A DNA stretch of 64,000 nucleotides from Streptococcus suis (GCF_017601095.1 NZ_JAGFUX010000005.1:107805-171804), one strand, 5' to 3'; shown: positions 16,833 to 25,925, counted from the first letter of the stretch. Translations and numbers: made by a program. The notes: generated from the letters alone by a model not told the origin.

Positions 16833-17726
16833 ATGTTAGAAGTTCGTCACTTATGTAAAAGTTACGGGACCAAGGAAGTCTTGAAGGACATTTCTTTTAT
16901 TATTCCATCAGGAACCATTTGTGGTTTGGTAGGGAAAAATGGTGCAGGAAAAACTACTTTCTTCCATTCCTTACTAGGATTTGTCAGCTACGAGGGAGAG
17001 ATTGCCCTCGACCAGCAGGCTGTCACGCCAGACTTGTTTTCAAAAATCGGCTATCTACCAGAAGAGCGGAGCCTCATGCCCAAGCTTTCTGTTTTTGAAC
17101 AGGTCCGGTATTTGGCTAGCCTTAAGGGGATGACCAGCAAGGAAGTGGCGGAAAAACTACCTATTTGGATGGAAAAGTTGGAAGTCAAAGGCAAGGTGAC
17201 CGACAAGATTAAAAGCCTATCCAAAGGAAACCAGCAAAAGATTCAGTTGATTGTAACTTTGCTCCATGAACCAGACCTGATTATTTTGGATGAGCCCTTT
17301 TCTGGGTTGGACCCTGTCAACACCGCCCTCCTAAAACGTGTGATTTTAGAGGAAAAGGAGCGCGGGGCAACCATCATCTTTTCAGATCATGTCATGACCA
17401 ATGTGGAGGAACTCTGTGACCAACTCTTGATGATCCAGGACGGGCAACTGGTGCTCAATGGAGGCATTCAGGATATTCGTCGCCAGTTTGGTCGGACCCG
17501 TCTCTTTGTTTCCTCGGAAATTCCGAGAGAGCAGCTAGAAGACCTGCCCCATGTCCTCTCTGTTCAAATGACCAATCACGATAAATGGCGCCTTGTCCTA
17601 GACGATGAAGCAGCAGGTCCAGAGCTCTTCCAGTTGATCAGTGGTGGTCACTATCTGGCAACCTTTGACCAGCAGGCGCCAACCATTGATGAAATCTTTA
17701 AAATCAAATCGGGGGTGGCAGAATGA
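16833..17726 (+). CDS. ABC transporter ATP-binding protein (NatA/YhaQ-like)
   Basis: The 297-residue ATPase shows the Walker A GKNGAGKTT, the signature LSKGNQQK and the Walker B LIILDEPFSGLDP, with the H-loop in FSDHVM. The LSKGN form of the signature and the C-terminal tail resemble NatA/YhaQ-type exporters. Its stop overlaps the next gene's start by 4 nt (ATGA), so it pairs with that permease. NatAB relatives export sodium, drugs or peptides; the substrate is not indicated here. The TAGGAGG site precedes the ATG. Confidence 0.9.
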   Translation: MLEVRHLCKSYGTKEVLKDISFIIPSGTICGLVGKNGAGKTTFFHSLLGFVSYEGEIALDQQAVTPDLFSKIGYLPEERSLMPKLSVFEQVRYLASLKGMTSKEVAEKLPIWMEKLEVKGKVTDKIKSLSKGNQQKIQLIVTLLHEPDLIILDEPFSGLDPVNTALLKRVILEEKERGATIIFSDHVMTNVEELCDQLLMIQDGQLVLNGGIQDIRRQFGRTRLFVSSEIPREQLEDLPHVLSVQMTNHDKWRLVLDDEAAGPELFQLISGGHYLATFDQQAPTIDEIFKIKSGVAE

Positions 17727-18940
17727 AATCTTTTATCCTAGTCGCAAAAGAGACCTACCTACGGCAGGTCAAATCCTGGTCCTTTGTTTTTATGGTCCTA
17801 TCCCCTTTCCTCTTTCTCGGCATATCTTTGGGAACAGGCTATCTAACAAGCTCTAGCATGGATGCTGGGTCGGAAAAAATTGGTCTCGTAAGTGAGGACT
17901 TTATGGCCCAAATGGCCTTTGCGACACTTGACTTAGACTTGGTTCTTGTGACAGAAGAAGAGGCCAAGCAGCAGCTTTCAGAAGAAGAGTTGGAAGGCTA
18001 TATCAAGGTCGCGGTAGTGGATCAGCAATACCAGGCAACCTATCATGGAAAAGAGGTCCCTTCTCAATCCGTTCAGCAAACCTTCCAGTCTATTCTAGAG
18101 AGCTTGCAGCAGCAGCTCAATGAAGCAAATGCTCAACTGACACCAACTCAGCTGGAATTTCTAGCCATCCAGCCTTCCTATGTGGAGGAAGTTGGTGACC
18201 AAGAGGGGCTGGAAAAAATTGGACAGATGATTACCTTCTTTGGCTTGATTTTCCTCATGTACATCATGACTATTGTTTATGCTTCGACAACTGCCCAGGA
18301 AGTAGCCAGTGAAAAGGGAACGAAAATTATGGAAGTGATTTTCTCTAGTGTTCCAGCCTGGACTTATTTCTACGGCCGTATCTTTGGTATCTTCCTCGTC
18401 ATTGCGACCCATTTGGGTGTCTATCTTGTAGGTGGCATCTTGGCCTATCACCTAGCAGGACAATTGGAATTGACCAAGGAAATCTTTGAGTCAAACCAGG
18501 TCTTGGTGCAAGCTGTTTTAGACAACCTGGACTGGACCATGATTCTCTTTGCTATTTTCGGTCTGCTCCTGGGAGTAACCCTGGCTTCCTTGTGTGGCTC
18601 TCTTGTGGTGAGGCCAGAAGATGTCAACAAGGCTGTTCAACCTGTTATTTATCCTATTATCATCGGCTTTTTAGGGGCCATGACCTTTGGGCAACAAGCA
18701 CAAGAACATATGATGGTGAAAATCGGATCTTTTATCCCATTTTTATCCTCCTTCTTTATGCCGATTCGCCAGATAAATGGCTGGGCAAGTAATTGGGAGA
18801 CCTGGCTATCTTTCTTCATTCTCGCAGCGACCACGATTGGCGCAATCGTCTTTATTGGCAAATCCTATGCAGGCTTGATTTTACAGACCGATGATATCGG
18901 CTTTTGGAGAAGCTTGAAAAAAGGCTTAACGAGCAAGTAA
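17723..18940 (+). CDS. ABC transporter permease (NatB/YhaP-like)
   Basis: The 405-residue protein has one N-terminal membrane segment (about residues 20-40), a large extracytoplasmic domain to about residue 165, and then five or so membrane segments, including the conserved segment ending ASEKGTKIMEVIFSSV. This ABC2_membrane_3/NatB arrangement fits the ATPase immediately upstream, with which it overlaps by 4 nt. The pair is a complete exporter. A strong terminator follows. Confidence 0.88.
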   Translation: MKSFILVAKETYLRQVKSWSFVFMVLSPFLFLGISLGTGYLTSSSMDAGSEKIGLVSEDFMAQMAFATLDLDLVLVTEEEAKQQLSEEELEGYIKVAVVDQQYQATYHGKEVPSQSVQQTFQSILESLQQQLNEANAQLTPTQLEFLAIQPSYVEEVGDQEGLEKIGQMITFFGLIFLMYIMTIVYASTTAQEVASEKGTKIMEVIFSSVPAWTYFYGRIFGIFLVIATHLGVYLVGGILAYHLAGQLELTKEIFESNQVLVQAVLDNLDWTMILFAIFGLLLGVTLASLCGSLVVRPEDVNKAVQPVIYPIIIGFLGAMTFGQQAQEHMMVKIGSFIPFLSSFFMPIRQINGWASNWETWLSFFILAATTIGAIVFIGKSYAGLILQTDDIGFWRSLKKGLTSK

Positions 18941-18960
18941 TTCTGCCTACAATAGAACGA

Positions 18961-18993
18961 AAAGACCAACTTAGGATTCCTAAGTTGGTCTTT
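18961..18993. terminator. Bidirectional terminator
   Basis: A perfect 15-bp stem (AAAGACCAACTTAGG with CCTAAGTTGGTCTTT) and a 3-nt loop lie between convergent operons. Confidence 0.9.
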
Positions 18994-19010
18994 GTTATCT
19001 GTTCGGTCAT

Positions 19011-20081
19011 TTATTTTGGATCACGGAGGTTGATAGTTGCGTTGGTTGCTTCAACGGTTAATTTGTTTTTACTTTCTTTTTTCTCAACCGTCAGGCTAAA
19101 TGCATCTTCTGTTTCCTTGACCTCTAGTTTTTCATACTGGTCTCTTGTAAAAATACCAATGTCATTCAACTGACTTTCGTCAATCAGAGTTGATTCGCTT
19201 TGGGCAGTTTCCCACTCTTCATCTGACTCGTAGTGGTAGCCCATAAATTCGCCTAGACTTCTCAAGTCAAGCTTATTTTGAATCTGGAGGTTGATGTCTG
19301 CTAATGATTGGTCAGTCAGATCGATATTGGTCACGGTATAAGCTCGGTCTTCGTGTGGGAGGAATTTGTTGTCTCCTAGGAGAGTTCCTTCAATCAAATC
19401 CAGTTGGCCATAGTTTTCAACAGAAACATTTTCGAGCTGGGTCTGATAGAAATGGATATTGTCACCTTGTGCAGAGATAGTGGTATTTTTAATCGTTGAT
19501 TTACTGATATTTGTATAGTAACTACTTACAGTACCTGATTCCAATTGGACATTGTTGAGATAGAGCATCCCGCCTTGCTCGACGGTCATTTCCTTGATAT
19601 AGACATTTTCAATGTAGAGACTATCGTAGTAGCGATTATAGGTATTGTTGCTAATGAGTCTGTCCAGTTGCTTACCTGTTGGAACTTCAATGGTAACAGA
19701 GTAGATGTCAATAGTGTCATCGGCTAATCTTTCCCCGAGAAACTGCATGATACCTTGAATGGACAGTTGGGGATTTTTTGAGCTGAGAGCCAGGATGCCA
19801 TTTTTCTCAGTGACTTCAACTGTGTTGTGGGTGTTATTTTTTGAGTTGGCATAGGACACATGGAAGAGTCCATCGGTTGATTCCTTGATCGTAACTGAAT
19901 GCGGAAGATCTTTAATCTGGATTTCTGATAGGGAAGTATAGGATGTTTGAACCTGATTTGGCTTTGCGATTTCTTCCAGGCGGTTGAGACCCCCAGAGAA
20001 AAATCCAATTCCAACCAGAATCAAGCCAGAAATCAAGCTGACAAAGCCCGTGATGAGGGCGATCGTAAGTTTCTTTTTCAT
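19011..20081 (-). CDS. DUF4097-family membrane-anchored protein
   Basis: The 356-residue protein has one N-terminal membrane segment (about residues 7-28) and then a repetitive beta-strand domain of the DUF4097 type (short strands with regularly spaced Asn, Ile and Leu), resembling LiaG-like envelope proteins. Its start overlaps the end of the DUF1700 gene by 4 nt (ATGA), making the third gene of a PadR-DUF1700-DUF4097 operon. This cassette is widespread in Firmicutes and is tied to envelope-stress or antimicrobial response, but the biochemical role of DUF4097 proteins is unknown. Confidence 0.8.
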   Translation of the reverse strand: MKKKLTIALITGFVSLISGLILVGIGFFSGGLNRLEEIAKPNQVQTSYTSLSEIQIKDLPHSVTIKESTDGLFHVSYANSKNNTHNTVEVTEKNGILALSSKNPQLSIQGIMQFLGERLADDTIDIYSVTIEVPTGKQLDRLISNNTYNRYYDSLYIENVYIKEMTVEQGGMLYLNNVQLESGTVSSYYTNISKSTIKNTTISAQGDNIHFYQTQLENVSVENYGQLDLIEGTLLGDNKFLPHEDRAYTVTNIDLTDQSLADINLQIQNKLDLRSLGEFMGYHYESDEEWETAQSESTLIDESQLNDIGIFTRDQYEKLEVKETEDAFSLTVEKKESKNKLTVEATNATINLRDPK

Positions 20082-20833
20082 GCTCGTTTACCTCGTTTCA
20101 AGATCCATTGGAAGAAGGTTTTGACCAAGCGCCATGCCCAATAGGTGAAAAATCCGGTCAAAAGGTAGAGTAGGATTGCCGCACCAAACAAGGATATGCC
20201 AGCACCAAAACCCATGATGAAGACATTGAATCCTTTTGATAGCAAGGTAAATCCTTCCCAAATCAAGGAACCACCAGTAACCATCAAGCCGACTCCTAAA
20301 CCAAATGCACCAATGATGAAGGCGACAATTAATAATATCAAGCCCAACAAGGCCCCGATCATCAAGAGAAGAAGAGGGATAGTTATCGGAAGGGTAATCA
20401 GAGCAAGACTGGCCAACCAAACTGTTTTCCGTGTATGTTTCAATTGCTCTAAGTTTTTACCGATGTAAAAAGCTGCGCTGATAGTGACCAGGAAGATCCC
20501 CATGATTCCAAGCAGTGGTTCAACAAAGAGGAAGAAGGTAGAAATGAGAAGGGCAGCGCTCAAAAAAGCTAGGGTAAGCAAGAAGCGCTTGTCTTGAGGA
20601 TTGGTCTCATCTTGTGTTGGAGCTGTATCTTCTAATTGACGGTTGAGCATGTTGTTGATCAGTTCATTGGCTGCTTCCTTAGGAGATCCCAGCTCTTCCA
20701 TGATTTCGGCTTCACGTTCAGGACCTGCCTCGTCAAAGTATTCTTCAAAAAAGTTTTTGGCTTCCAAGTATTCCTTGTGGGGCAACTTTTTCAAATGTTT
20801 TTCAAGTTGCTCCATGTACTCAGTTCTTGTCAT
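20078..20833 (-). CDS. DUF1700 (HAAS-domain) membrane protein
   Basis: The 251-residue protein begins with a soluble helical HAAS domain (MTRTEYMEQLEKHLKKLP, then YFDEAGPEREAEIMEELGSP) and continues with five to six membrane segments. Proteins of this kind are encoded next to PadR regulators and DUF4097 proteins and probably relay envelope signals. The ATG at 20833 is preferred over the upstream GTG at 20842, which lies almost on top of the GAAGGGAG ribosome binding site. The start overlaps the PadR coding end, so translation is coupled. Confidence 0.82.
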   Translation of the reverse strand: MTRTEYMEQLEKHLKKLPHKEYLEAKNFFEEYFDEAGPEREAEIMEELGSPKEAANELINNMLNRQLEDTAPTQDETNPQDKRFLLTLAFLSAALLISTFFLFVEPLLGIMGIFLVTISAAFYIGKNLEQLKHTRKTVWLASLALITLPITIPLLLLMIGALLGLILLIVAFIIGAFGLGVGLMVTGGSLIWEGFTLLSKGFNVFIMGFGAGISLFGAAILLYLLTGFFTYWAWRLVKTFFQWILKRGKRA

Positions 20834-21146
20834 GGCGGACACTCCCTTCTATGATGCCGTTGATAGTAGTCGTATAGATATCCCAATCTTCTTTGAGTTG
20901 GACCAATTCTTCATGGCCTAGCTGGGTTAAACTATAATATTTCCTCATCCGTCCTTGAAATTCCTGAGAATAGGTGGTCAAGAGATCCTGTTGTTCCAGG
21001 CGTTTCAGAATGGGATAGAGAGCGGATTCCTTTATGTTGGAAATCAGCTTGATGGTCTGACAGATCTCATAGCCGTAGGAATCATTGGATTCTAAAATGG
21101 CCATAATGAGAAATTCCGTCAGCACTGCAGGTACGGGAAAATGCAT
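20820..21146 (-). CDS. PadR-family transcriptional regulator
   Basis: The 108-residue winged-helix repressor has the PadR pattern LTEFLIMAILESNDSYGYEI, the recognition/wing part ALYPILKRLEQQDLL, and the YSLTQLGHEEL segment, with a short C-terminal dimerisation helix. The ATG at 21146 is placed 8 nt after GGAG; a GTG at 21155 is too close to that site. It heads the operon with DUF1700 and DUF4097 genes and probably represses it. The AT-rich promoter region (21180-21245) contains several ATATA-type repeats that could be its operator. Confidence 0.88.
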   Translation of the reverse strand: MHFPVPAVLTEFLIMAILESNDSYGYEICQTIKLISNIKESALYPILKRLEQQDLLTTYSQEFQGRMRKYYSLTQLGHEELVQLKEDWDIYTTTINGIIEGSVRHDKN

Positions 21147-21285
21147 GCGGCTCACTCCTTTCGATGATGATCGCCTTTTAAGTTGATATTTGCTATATAC
21201 TGATTTTTATATATATCAAAATTCTCTATATATAAAATATACACCCACTCAAATAAATTGTCAAGTCATTTGAGAGAAATTTTTT

Positions 21286-21315
21286 CAAAAAAAAATAGGA
21301 CTGGCATTCCAGTCC
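21286..21315 (-). terminator. Terminator of the formate/nitrite transporter gene
   Basis: On the minus strand a GGACTGG-AATG-CCAGTCC hairpin is followed by a T-rich tract (the A-run at 21287-21295 on the plus strand). Confidence 0.8.
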
Positions 21316-21325
21316 ATTTTGTGGT

Positions 21326-22132
21326 TTAGTCCACATAGAGTTTTGATTTATTGCTGAGCCAGCTGTAAAGGAAGCCGATCAGGATACCACCGCCGACAAA
21401 GTTTCCAAGACCTGAGAAGAGGAAGTTGGTCAATACGCTCATCACCGTCATTCCCTCGACAGCTCCGCCATTTGCAAAGAAAGCAAGAGAGAAGGTTGAG
21501 AAGTTGGCAATTACGTGCTCAAAGCCGAGGAAGGCAAAGATGAAGATGATAAAGATGAGGGAAATCACACGTCCAGCATCGTCTTTCATCCGCATAGAAA
21601 TGAAGACAGCGATGTTGACCACGATGTTGGCAAAGATCCCTTCGACAAACTGGGTCAATGGGGTCTTCATCAGTTTGGCAGTCGTAGCCTGGATCAAGTA
21701 GCTATGCTCGTCTAGGTGACCAACTTGGTAAGGTTGGGTGTAAGAGAGTAGGAAGCAGACGATGACTGCACCAACGAAGTTGAAGAAGATACAGGTTGCT
21801 AAGATTTTCAGAGCAGTCTTGGTCGGAATGACCTTGCGGTGAACGGCTGATGTCATGTACATCATATTGGATGTACCGAGCTCGGCATTCATGTAGAGAA
21901 TCATGACCAAGCACCAACCGAACATAAGTCCGTAACCAAATTTACCCAAGCCATCCACGATGTGGTTAAGCTTGTCAGCGACATAGGCTGAAATTGCCAA
22001 ACCAATTGCCAGATAAACGCTGGCCATGGCTGCCCGAATCGCATAGGCAAAGAAGTTGCTTTCAATCAAATCAGCCTTTTTCTTGATACTCTTGTCTATG
22101 TTGTAAATGAGTGTATCCTGATTTTCTGCCAT
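21326..22132 (-). CDS. Formate/nitrite transporter (FNT) family channel
   Basis: The 268-residue integral membrane protein has six predicted membrane segments and FNT-family features such as AIGLAISAY, AELGTSNMMYM, FNFVGAVIVCF, GFEHVIANF and NFVGGGILIGFLYSW. FNT pentamers conduct formate, nitrite or hydrosulfide; formate export fits a mixed-acid-fermenting streptococcus that also carries AdhE. AGGAG lies 7 nt before the ATG. It is monocistronic, convergent toward the PadR operon side and divergent from the HerA-like gene. Substrate choice is an inference. Confidence 0.88.
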   Translation of the reverse strand: MAENQDTLIYNIDKSIKKKADLIESNFFAYAIRAAMASVYLAIGLAISAYVADKLNHIVDGLGKFGYGLMFGWCLVMILYMNAELGTSNMMYMTSAVHRKVIPTKTALKILATCIFFNFVGAVIVCFLLSYTQPYQVGHLDEHSYLIQATTAKLMKTPLTQFVEGIFANIVVNIAVFISMRMKDDAGRVISLIFIIFIFAFLGFEHVIANFSTFSLAFFANGGAVEGMTVMSVLTNFLFSGLGNFVGGGILIGFLYSWLSNKSKLYVD

Positions 22133-22386
22133 AATAGTCTCCTTTATTTGTTAGCGGATATTGAAAAGTTTCTCACAATAAACGAGTATAACAGAAAATG
22201 GCTAAAATAGTAAGTGTTTTTCGGCAAAAACACAAAGTAACCGCTCTCATTTTTCTTCTGAAAATTTCAAAGCCCTCCAGTAAGGAAACAGGAGAAATTT
22301 CAAGAAGAAGCTGGCTCTTTTCTCCTTCTGATTTCTTGAAACTATGCTACAATATAGATAGAAAAGATCGGAAAAGAGGAGACACT

Positions 22387-23919
22387 ATGTCACAAACAAT
22401 TGCCTTTGGTTACGGTAAAACAATCGCAGAAATTCCCTTGAAACGACTTAATCGGCACGGGATTATCGCTGGAGCAACAGGGACGGGAAAAACGGTGACT
22501 CTTAAAGTCTTGGCAGAACAGTTGAGTGATGCAGGGATTCCAGTATTCCTAGCAGATATCAAGGGAGACTTGACTAGTCTGGCGGCGGAAAACAGCAAGG
22601 AGATTGCCCCAGTCCGTTTGGAAGCAACGCAGTATGGCGCCTACCAGCCAGCAGCTTATCCAGTTGAATTGTGGGATGTCTTGGGCCAGGAAGGGATTCC
22701 TGTTCGCATGACGATTTCAGAGATGGGCCCTGTCTTGTTGACCAGGATTTTGGGACTAAACGAAACCCAGGAAAGCATTTTGAACATCGTCTTTAGTGTA
22801 GCAGATCAGGAAGGTCTACTCTTGCTTGATTTGATGGACTTGCGGGCTATGCTTAACTACGTGGCTGAAAAAGCTGAAGAGCTCAGCAAGTATTATGGTA
22901 ATATCCCAGCTCGCTCAGTTGGAGCCATTCTTCGTAGCCTGGTGGTTTTGGAACAAGAAGGTGGCAATCAATTCTTTGGTGAACCAAGTTTGGAAATTGC
23001 TGACTTGATGCGAACCAGTCCAGATGGTCGTGGGGTTATCAACGTTCTCCAAGCTACTCAGCTGTTTAATCAGCCGACATTGTATTCAACGGTTCTTCTC
23101 AGCCTCTTATCAGAACTCTATGAAGTCTTGCCTGAGGTGGGCGATTTGGACAAGCCTAAGATGGTCTTCTTCTTTGATGAGGCCCATGTTCTCTTCAAAG
23201 ACGCACCAAAAGTTCTTCTTGAAAAGATTGAGCTAATTGTTCGTTTGATTCGTTCAAAAGGTGTAGGGGTTTTCTTTGTCACCCAGAATCCAACGGATAT
23301 TCCTGATAGCATCGCAGCCCAGTTGGGTAATCGTATCCAGCATGGTCTTCGTGCCTTCACACCAAAAGAGCTCAAAACAGTTGCGACAGTTGCTGAAACC
23401 TTCCGTCAAGAAGGCGGTGAGGACTTGGCCAAGGTTATTCAGGAGTTGCAAGTAGGTGAAGCAGTTGTGTCCACCTTGCAAGCCGACGGAACACCTAGCT
23501 TTGCGGACCGGGTGACCATTTATCCTCCAAAGAGTATGCTAGGAACCGTGGAGCCAAGCGCCCTCTTGTCAGTTATCAATAATTCTCCTTTGATGGAAAA
23601 ATATGCTGACGCGGTTAACCGTGAATCAGCCCACGAACAGATTTTAGCCATGACAGAGGCAAAAGAAGCCGAACTTATCCAAAAAGCAGAGCAGGCCGAA
23701 GCGGAAAAACAGGCAGAAAAAGAAGCTAAGGCAGCCGCAAAAATGGAAGAGAAAGCCCAGAAAGAAGCGGCTAAGGCGACTCAAAAAGCCAGCCAACCAG
23801 CCAGTCGTAAAACAGATTCCATGATGGATCGCTTTACCAAGAACCTGATGAGTCAGGTCGGACGGGAAGTTGGGCGCGTGGTGACACGTGGTATTATGGG
23901 CATGCTAAAAGGAAAATAA
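22387..23919 (+). CDS. HerA/YjgR-like DUF853 P-loop ATPase
   Basis: The 510-residue protein starts MSQTIAFGYGKTIAEIPL behind AGAGGAG; the open frame extends 63 codons upstream but without a ribosome binding site. It has the HerA-type Walker A GATGTGKT, a Walker B (KMVFFFDEAH) and the DUF853 hallmarks of the bacterial YjgR family. The C-terminal 100 residues are an Ala/Glu/Lys-rich coiled coil ending in a basic tail. HerA/FtsK-like ATPases move DNA; the role of stand-alone DUF853 proteins is not well defined. It is a single-gene unit with its own terminator. Confidence 0.85.
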   Translation: MSQTIAFGYGKTIAEIPLKRLNRHGIIAGATGTGKTVTLKVLAEQLSDAGIPVFLADIKGDLTSLAAENSKEIAPVRLEATQYGAYQPAAYPVELWDVLGQEGIPVRMTISEMGPVLLTRILGLNETQESILNIVFSVADQEGLLLLDLMDLRAMLNYVAEKAEELSKYYGNIPARSVGAILRSLVVLEQEGGNQFFGEPSLEIADLMRTSPDGRGVINVLQATQLFNQPTLYSTVLLSLLSELYEVLPEVGDLDKPKMVFFFDEAHVLFKDAPKVLLEKIELIVRLIRSKGVGVFFVTQNPTDIPDSIAAQLGNRIQHGLRAFTPKELKTVATVAETFRQEGGEDLAKVIQELQVGEAVVSTLQADGTPSFADRVTIYPPKSMLGTVEPSALLSVINNSPLMEKYADAVNRESAHEQILAMTEAKEAELIQKAEQAEAEKQAEKEAKAAAKMEEKAQKEAAKATQKASQPASRKTDSMMDRFTKNLMSQVGREVGRVVTRGIMGMLKGK

Positions 23920-23926
23920 GGTGATG

Positions 23927-23957
23927 AACTGGGAAGGCAACTTCTCAGTTTTTTTGG
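23927..23957 (+). terminator. Terminator after the DUF853 gene
   Basis: An AACTGGGAAG / CTTCTCAGTT hairpin with one G-T pair is followed by T7. Confidence 0.8.
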
Positions 23958-24033
23958 GTCAAGATACTTGTAGGATTGGTAGAAATTGGTTAAGATAGTG
24001 GGTGTGCATCACTAATTAGTAAGGAATAGAGAG

Positions 24034-24639
24034 ATGATTGATGAGAGTAGAATGATCTTGAAGGATTATCAGCCCCAACCTTTGGGACAAAAAAGCGAGT
24101 ACGCTGTCTTGTTGCCATTAGTATGGTCAGACAATCAGTGGCAGGTCCTTTATCAAGTCCGTAGTGAAGGAATTTCCCAGCCAGGAGAGGTATCTTTTCC
24201 AGGGGGTAGGGTTGAAGTTGGTGAAAGTGCTAAGGAAGCAGCAGTGCGTGAAGCAGTAGAAGAGCTGAATATAAAGCCTGCACAGGTGGAATTACTGGGA
24301 GAGATTGATTACTTGGTCTTTGCCCAGTCAACCATTCGTTGCTATGTTGGTCGTTTACATCTGGATTGGCAGAGCCTCCAACCCAATGAAGAAGTAGCCC
24401 GCTTGTTCACCGTTCCGTTAGACTATCTACTGCAAACAAGTCCGATATATTATGATTTGACCTCCAAAGTCCTGCCGGATTGCGATTTTCCCTTTGACCG
24501 CTTACGGGGAGGTGTTGATTATCCCTTTAGTCACTATCAACGGTCTGTACCCTTTTACGAAGGTCTTCCAGAAAATATCTGGGGCATGACAGCCCAATTT
24601 ACCCATCGCTTTGTGGAGATTATGAAAGAGCGCCTATGA
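24034..24639 (+). CDS. NUDIX hydrolase, CoA-pyrophosphatase-like
   Basis: The 201-residue enzyme carries a full NUDIX box (GGRVEVGESAKEAAVREA, then VEEL) at about residues 53-75, preceded by the ISQPGEVSFP segment that marks the CoA-pyrophosphatase (NudL/YeaB) subgroup. Such enzymes cleave CoA or its derivatives to phosphopantetheine and 3',5'-ADP, and need Mg2+ or Mn2+. It is a single gene flanked by terminators. The substrate is inferred from the motif and could be another nucleoside diphosphate compound. Confidence 0.82.
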   Translation: MIDESRMILKDYQPQPLGQKSEYAVLLPLVWSDNQWQVLYQVRSEGISQPGEVSFPGGRVEVGESAKEAAVREAVEELNIKPAQVELLGEIDYLVFAQSTIRCYVGRLHLDWQSLQPNEEVARLFTVPLDYLLQTSPIYYDLTSKVLPDCDFPFDRLRGGVDYPFSHYQRSVPFYEGLPENIWGMTAQFTHRFVEIMKERL

Positions 24640-24687
24640 GGATGATTTTTATCTAAAAATGTAGACATGAAGACTTGATAAAAGCAA

Positions 24688-24724
24688 AAAAAGCACTTGA
24701 AATCATTGATTTCAAGTGCTTTTT
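24688..24724. terminator. Bidirectional terminator
   Basis: A perfect 17-bp stem (AAAAAGCACTTGAAATC with GATTTCAAGTGCTTTTT) and a 3-nt loop lie between the convergent NUDIX and cadC genes. Confidence 0.9.
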
Positions 24725-24818
24725 CAATTCAATTATTTTACTTCAGTAAAGGTTAAGTATTTTCTATTTTAGCTAGTATAAGCTCTATATAAACATAGAA
24801 AAGTAGTAAAAATAGTTG

Positions 24819-25157
24819 TTATCCTAGTTGGTTAAAAAAATCTCTGATTTCCTCATCTTTTATAAAATAATATATAATTTTCCCCTCTCTTCTAGTGTCC
24901 AAGATGTTTTGATTGGCTAGTTTACGAAGATGGTGGGAGGCAGATGCCATACTGAGATTTAGTAAACAGGCTATATCGCAGACACAGAGTTCTTCGACGG
25001 CAAGGAGATAAAAGATGATATTTATCTGTTTATTATCGGTAAATTTTGATAAAATGCGAAGTGATTTTTGGACTTTTTCCTTTTCAAGGTAGTTCGTTGC
25101 GGTTGTAACATTTTGTTGATTAATAACATCCACTTGACAGATACTATCTTTTTTCAT
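24819..25157 (-). CDS. cadC: ArsR/SmtB-family metal-responsive repressor (CadC-like)
   Basis: The 112-residue winged-helix repressor contains the metal-sensing ELCVCD motif at the start of the DNA-contact helix region and a further Cys (MKKDSIC) near the N-terminus, the usual cadmium/lead/zinc ligands of CadC. The recognition helix is ACLLNLSMASASHHLRKL. It is the second gene of a cadD-cadC operon, starting 11 nt after cadD. A palindrome over the cadD transcription start is its likely operator. The exact metal cannot be fixed from sequence. Confidence 0.85.
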   Translation of the reverse strand: MKKDSICQVDVINQQNVTTATNYLEKEKVQKSLRILSKFTDNKQINIIFYLLAVEELCVCDIACLLNLSMASASHHLRKLANQNILDTRREGKIIYYFIKDEEIRDFFNQLG

Positions 25158-25168
25158 AATTTTTTCTC

Positions 25169-25783
25169 CTAGCCTAACACAGCCCGTAGCATGTCAAAGC
25201 TGTTGTTTTCAATCAGGATATATATCCCCAATCCTAAATAAACAACGGCAATAAACCATCTGCTATATTTTTCCAAAGTTTCTCCAACAGAAGGGACTTG
25301 TGCCAATTTTTGGGCAGAAAAAACCAAGAGATAAATCATGACTAGAAAAGTAAGTAAAGTCACTATCAAATTCGCTAAATTTAAGGTGGTAAAATATGGG
25401 ACAAAGACACCAATATTGTCAGCGCCACAACTTGCAAAAGTAATCATAGCGACTAGAAAAATCAAGTTTTTATTGTCTTTTCGCAAACCATCTTTTGCAA
25501 TAGCTTCTCCATCAGAATCTCCTAAAAGCAAAACTTTGAGGCCTAGGAAAATTGGAATCAAACCGAGTAAACCTAAAATCTCTTTACTAGGAATATAATT
25601 TAAGACAAATGCAAAAAGCAAACTTAGCAATATTAGACTAACAGAGCCTAGAAATTGTCCTAAATAGATGTTAATGATGTCTTTTCTGCTTTTTCTTTTG
25701 GCAAAAAATAACATTAGGATAATAAGTAAGTCTACGGCTGTCCCAGAATACAGGATTATTGAAGTAACAACATTTTGAATCAT
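25169..25783 (-). CDS. cadD: CadD-family cadmium resistance transporter
   Basis: The 204-residue membrane protein has five to six membrane segments and matches the CadD family (MIQNVVTSIILYSGTAVDLL at the N-terminus; LVAMITFASCGADNIGVFVP carries the conserved Cys-Gly-Ala-Asp). CadD gives cadmium resistance in staphylococci and streptococci and is normally paired with a CadC-type repressor, as here. The ATG at 25783 follows GAGGTG; an upstream in-frame start at 25795 lies before that site. The adjacent promoter is near consensus, so it should be strong once derepressed. Confidence 0.87.
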   Translation of the reverse strand: MIQNVVTSIILYSGTAVDLLIILMLFFAKRKSRKDIINIYLGQFLGSVSLILLSLLFAFVLNYIPSKEILGLLGLIPIFLGLKVLLLGDSDGEAIAKDGLRKDNKNLIFLVAMITFASCGADNIGVFVPYFTTLNLANLIVTLLTFLVMIYLLVFSAQKLAQVPSVGETLEKYSRWFIAVVYLGLGIYILIENNSFDMLRAVLG

Positions 25784-25792
25784 AAAACACCT

Positions 25793-25814
25793 CATTCAAA
25801 TACATTTTTGAATG
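25793..25814. promoter_or_regulatory. CadC-type operator
   Basis: A perfect inverted repeat CATTCAAA-N6-TTTGAATG overlaps the expected cadD transcription start. It resembles known CadC/ArsR-family operators with ATTCAAA half-sites. Confidence 0.75.
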
Positions 25815-25815
25815 T

Positions 25816-25844
25816 ATTTTAACATTAAACTTTGTAGATGTCAA
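25816..25844 (-). promoter_or_regulatory. cadDC promoter
   Basis: Minus-strand -35 TTGACA (25844-25839), 17-bp spacer, -10 TAAAAT (25821-25816). This is an almost perfect housekeeping promoter next to the operator. Confidence 0.8.
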
Positions 25845-25894
25845 CTTAAAATCCACCAAAATATAGATAAGAAGTTAGTGTACCAAATATTAAA

Positions 25895-25925
25895 AAGCCC
25901 TGCCATCGAAATGATAGCAGGGCTT
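25895..25925 (-). terminator. Terminator for rpmF-rpmG
   Basis: On the minus strand an AAGCCCTGC / GCAGGGCTT hairpin (with bulged ATC-GAT extension) is followed by a T-rich tract. It lies 140 nt beyond rpmG and before the cadDC promoter. Confidence 0.65.

Noticed and set aside
22198..22386. 63-residue N-terminal extension of the DUF853 ATPase
   Set aside because: There is no ribosome binding site at 22198, while AGAGGAG precedes the ATG at 22387, where the family alignment normally starts.
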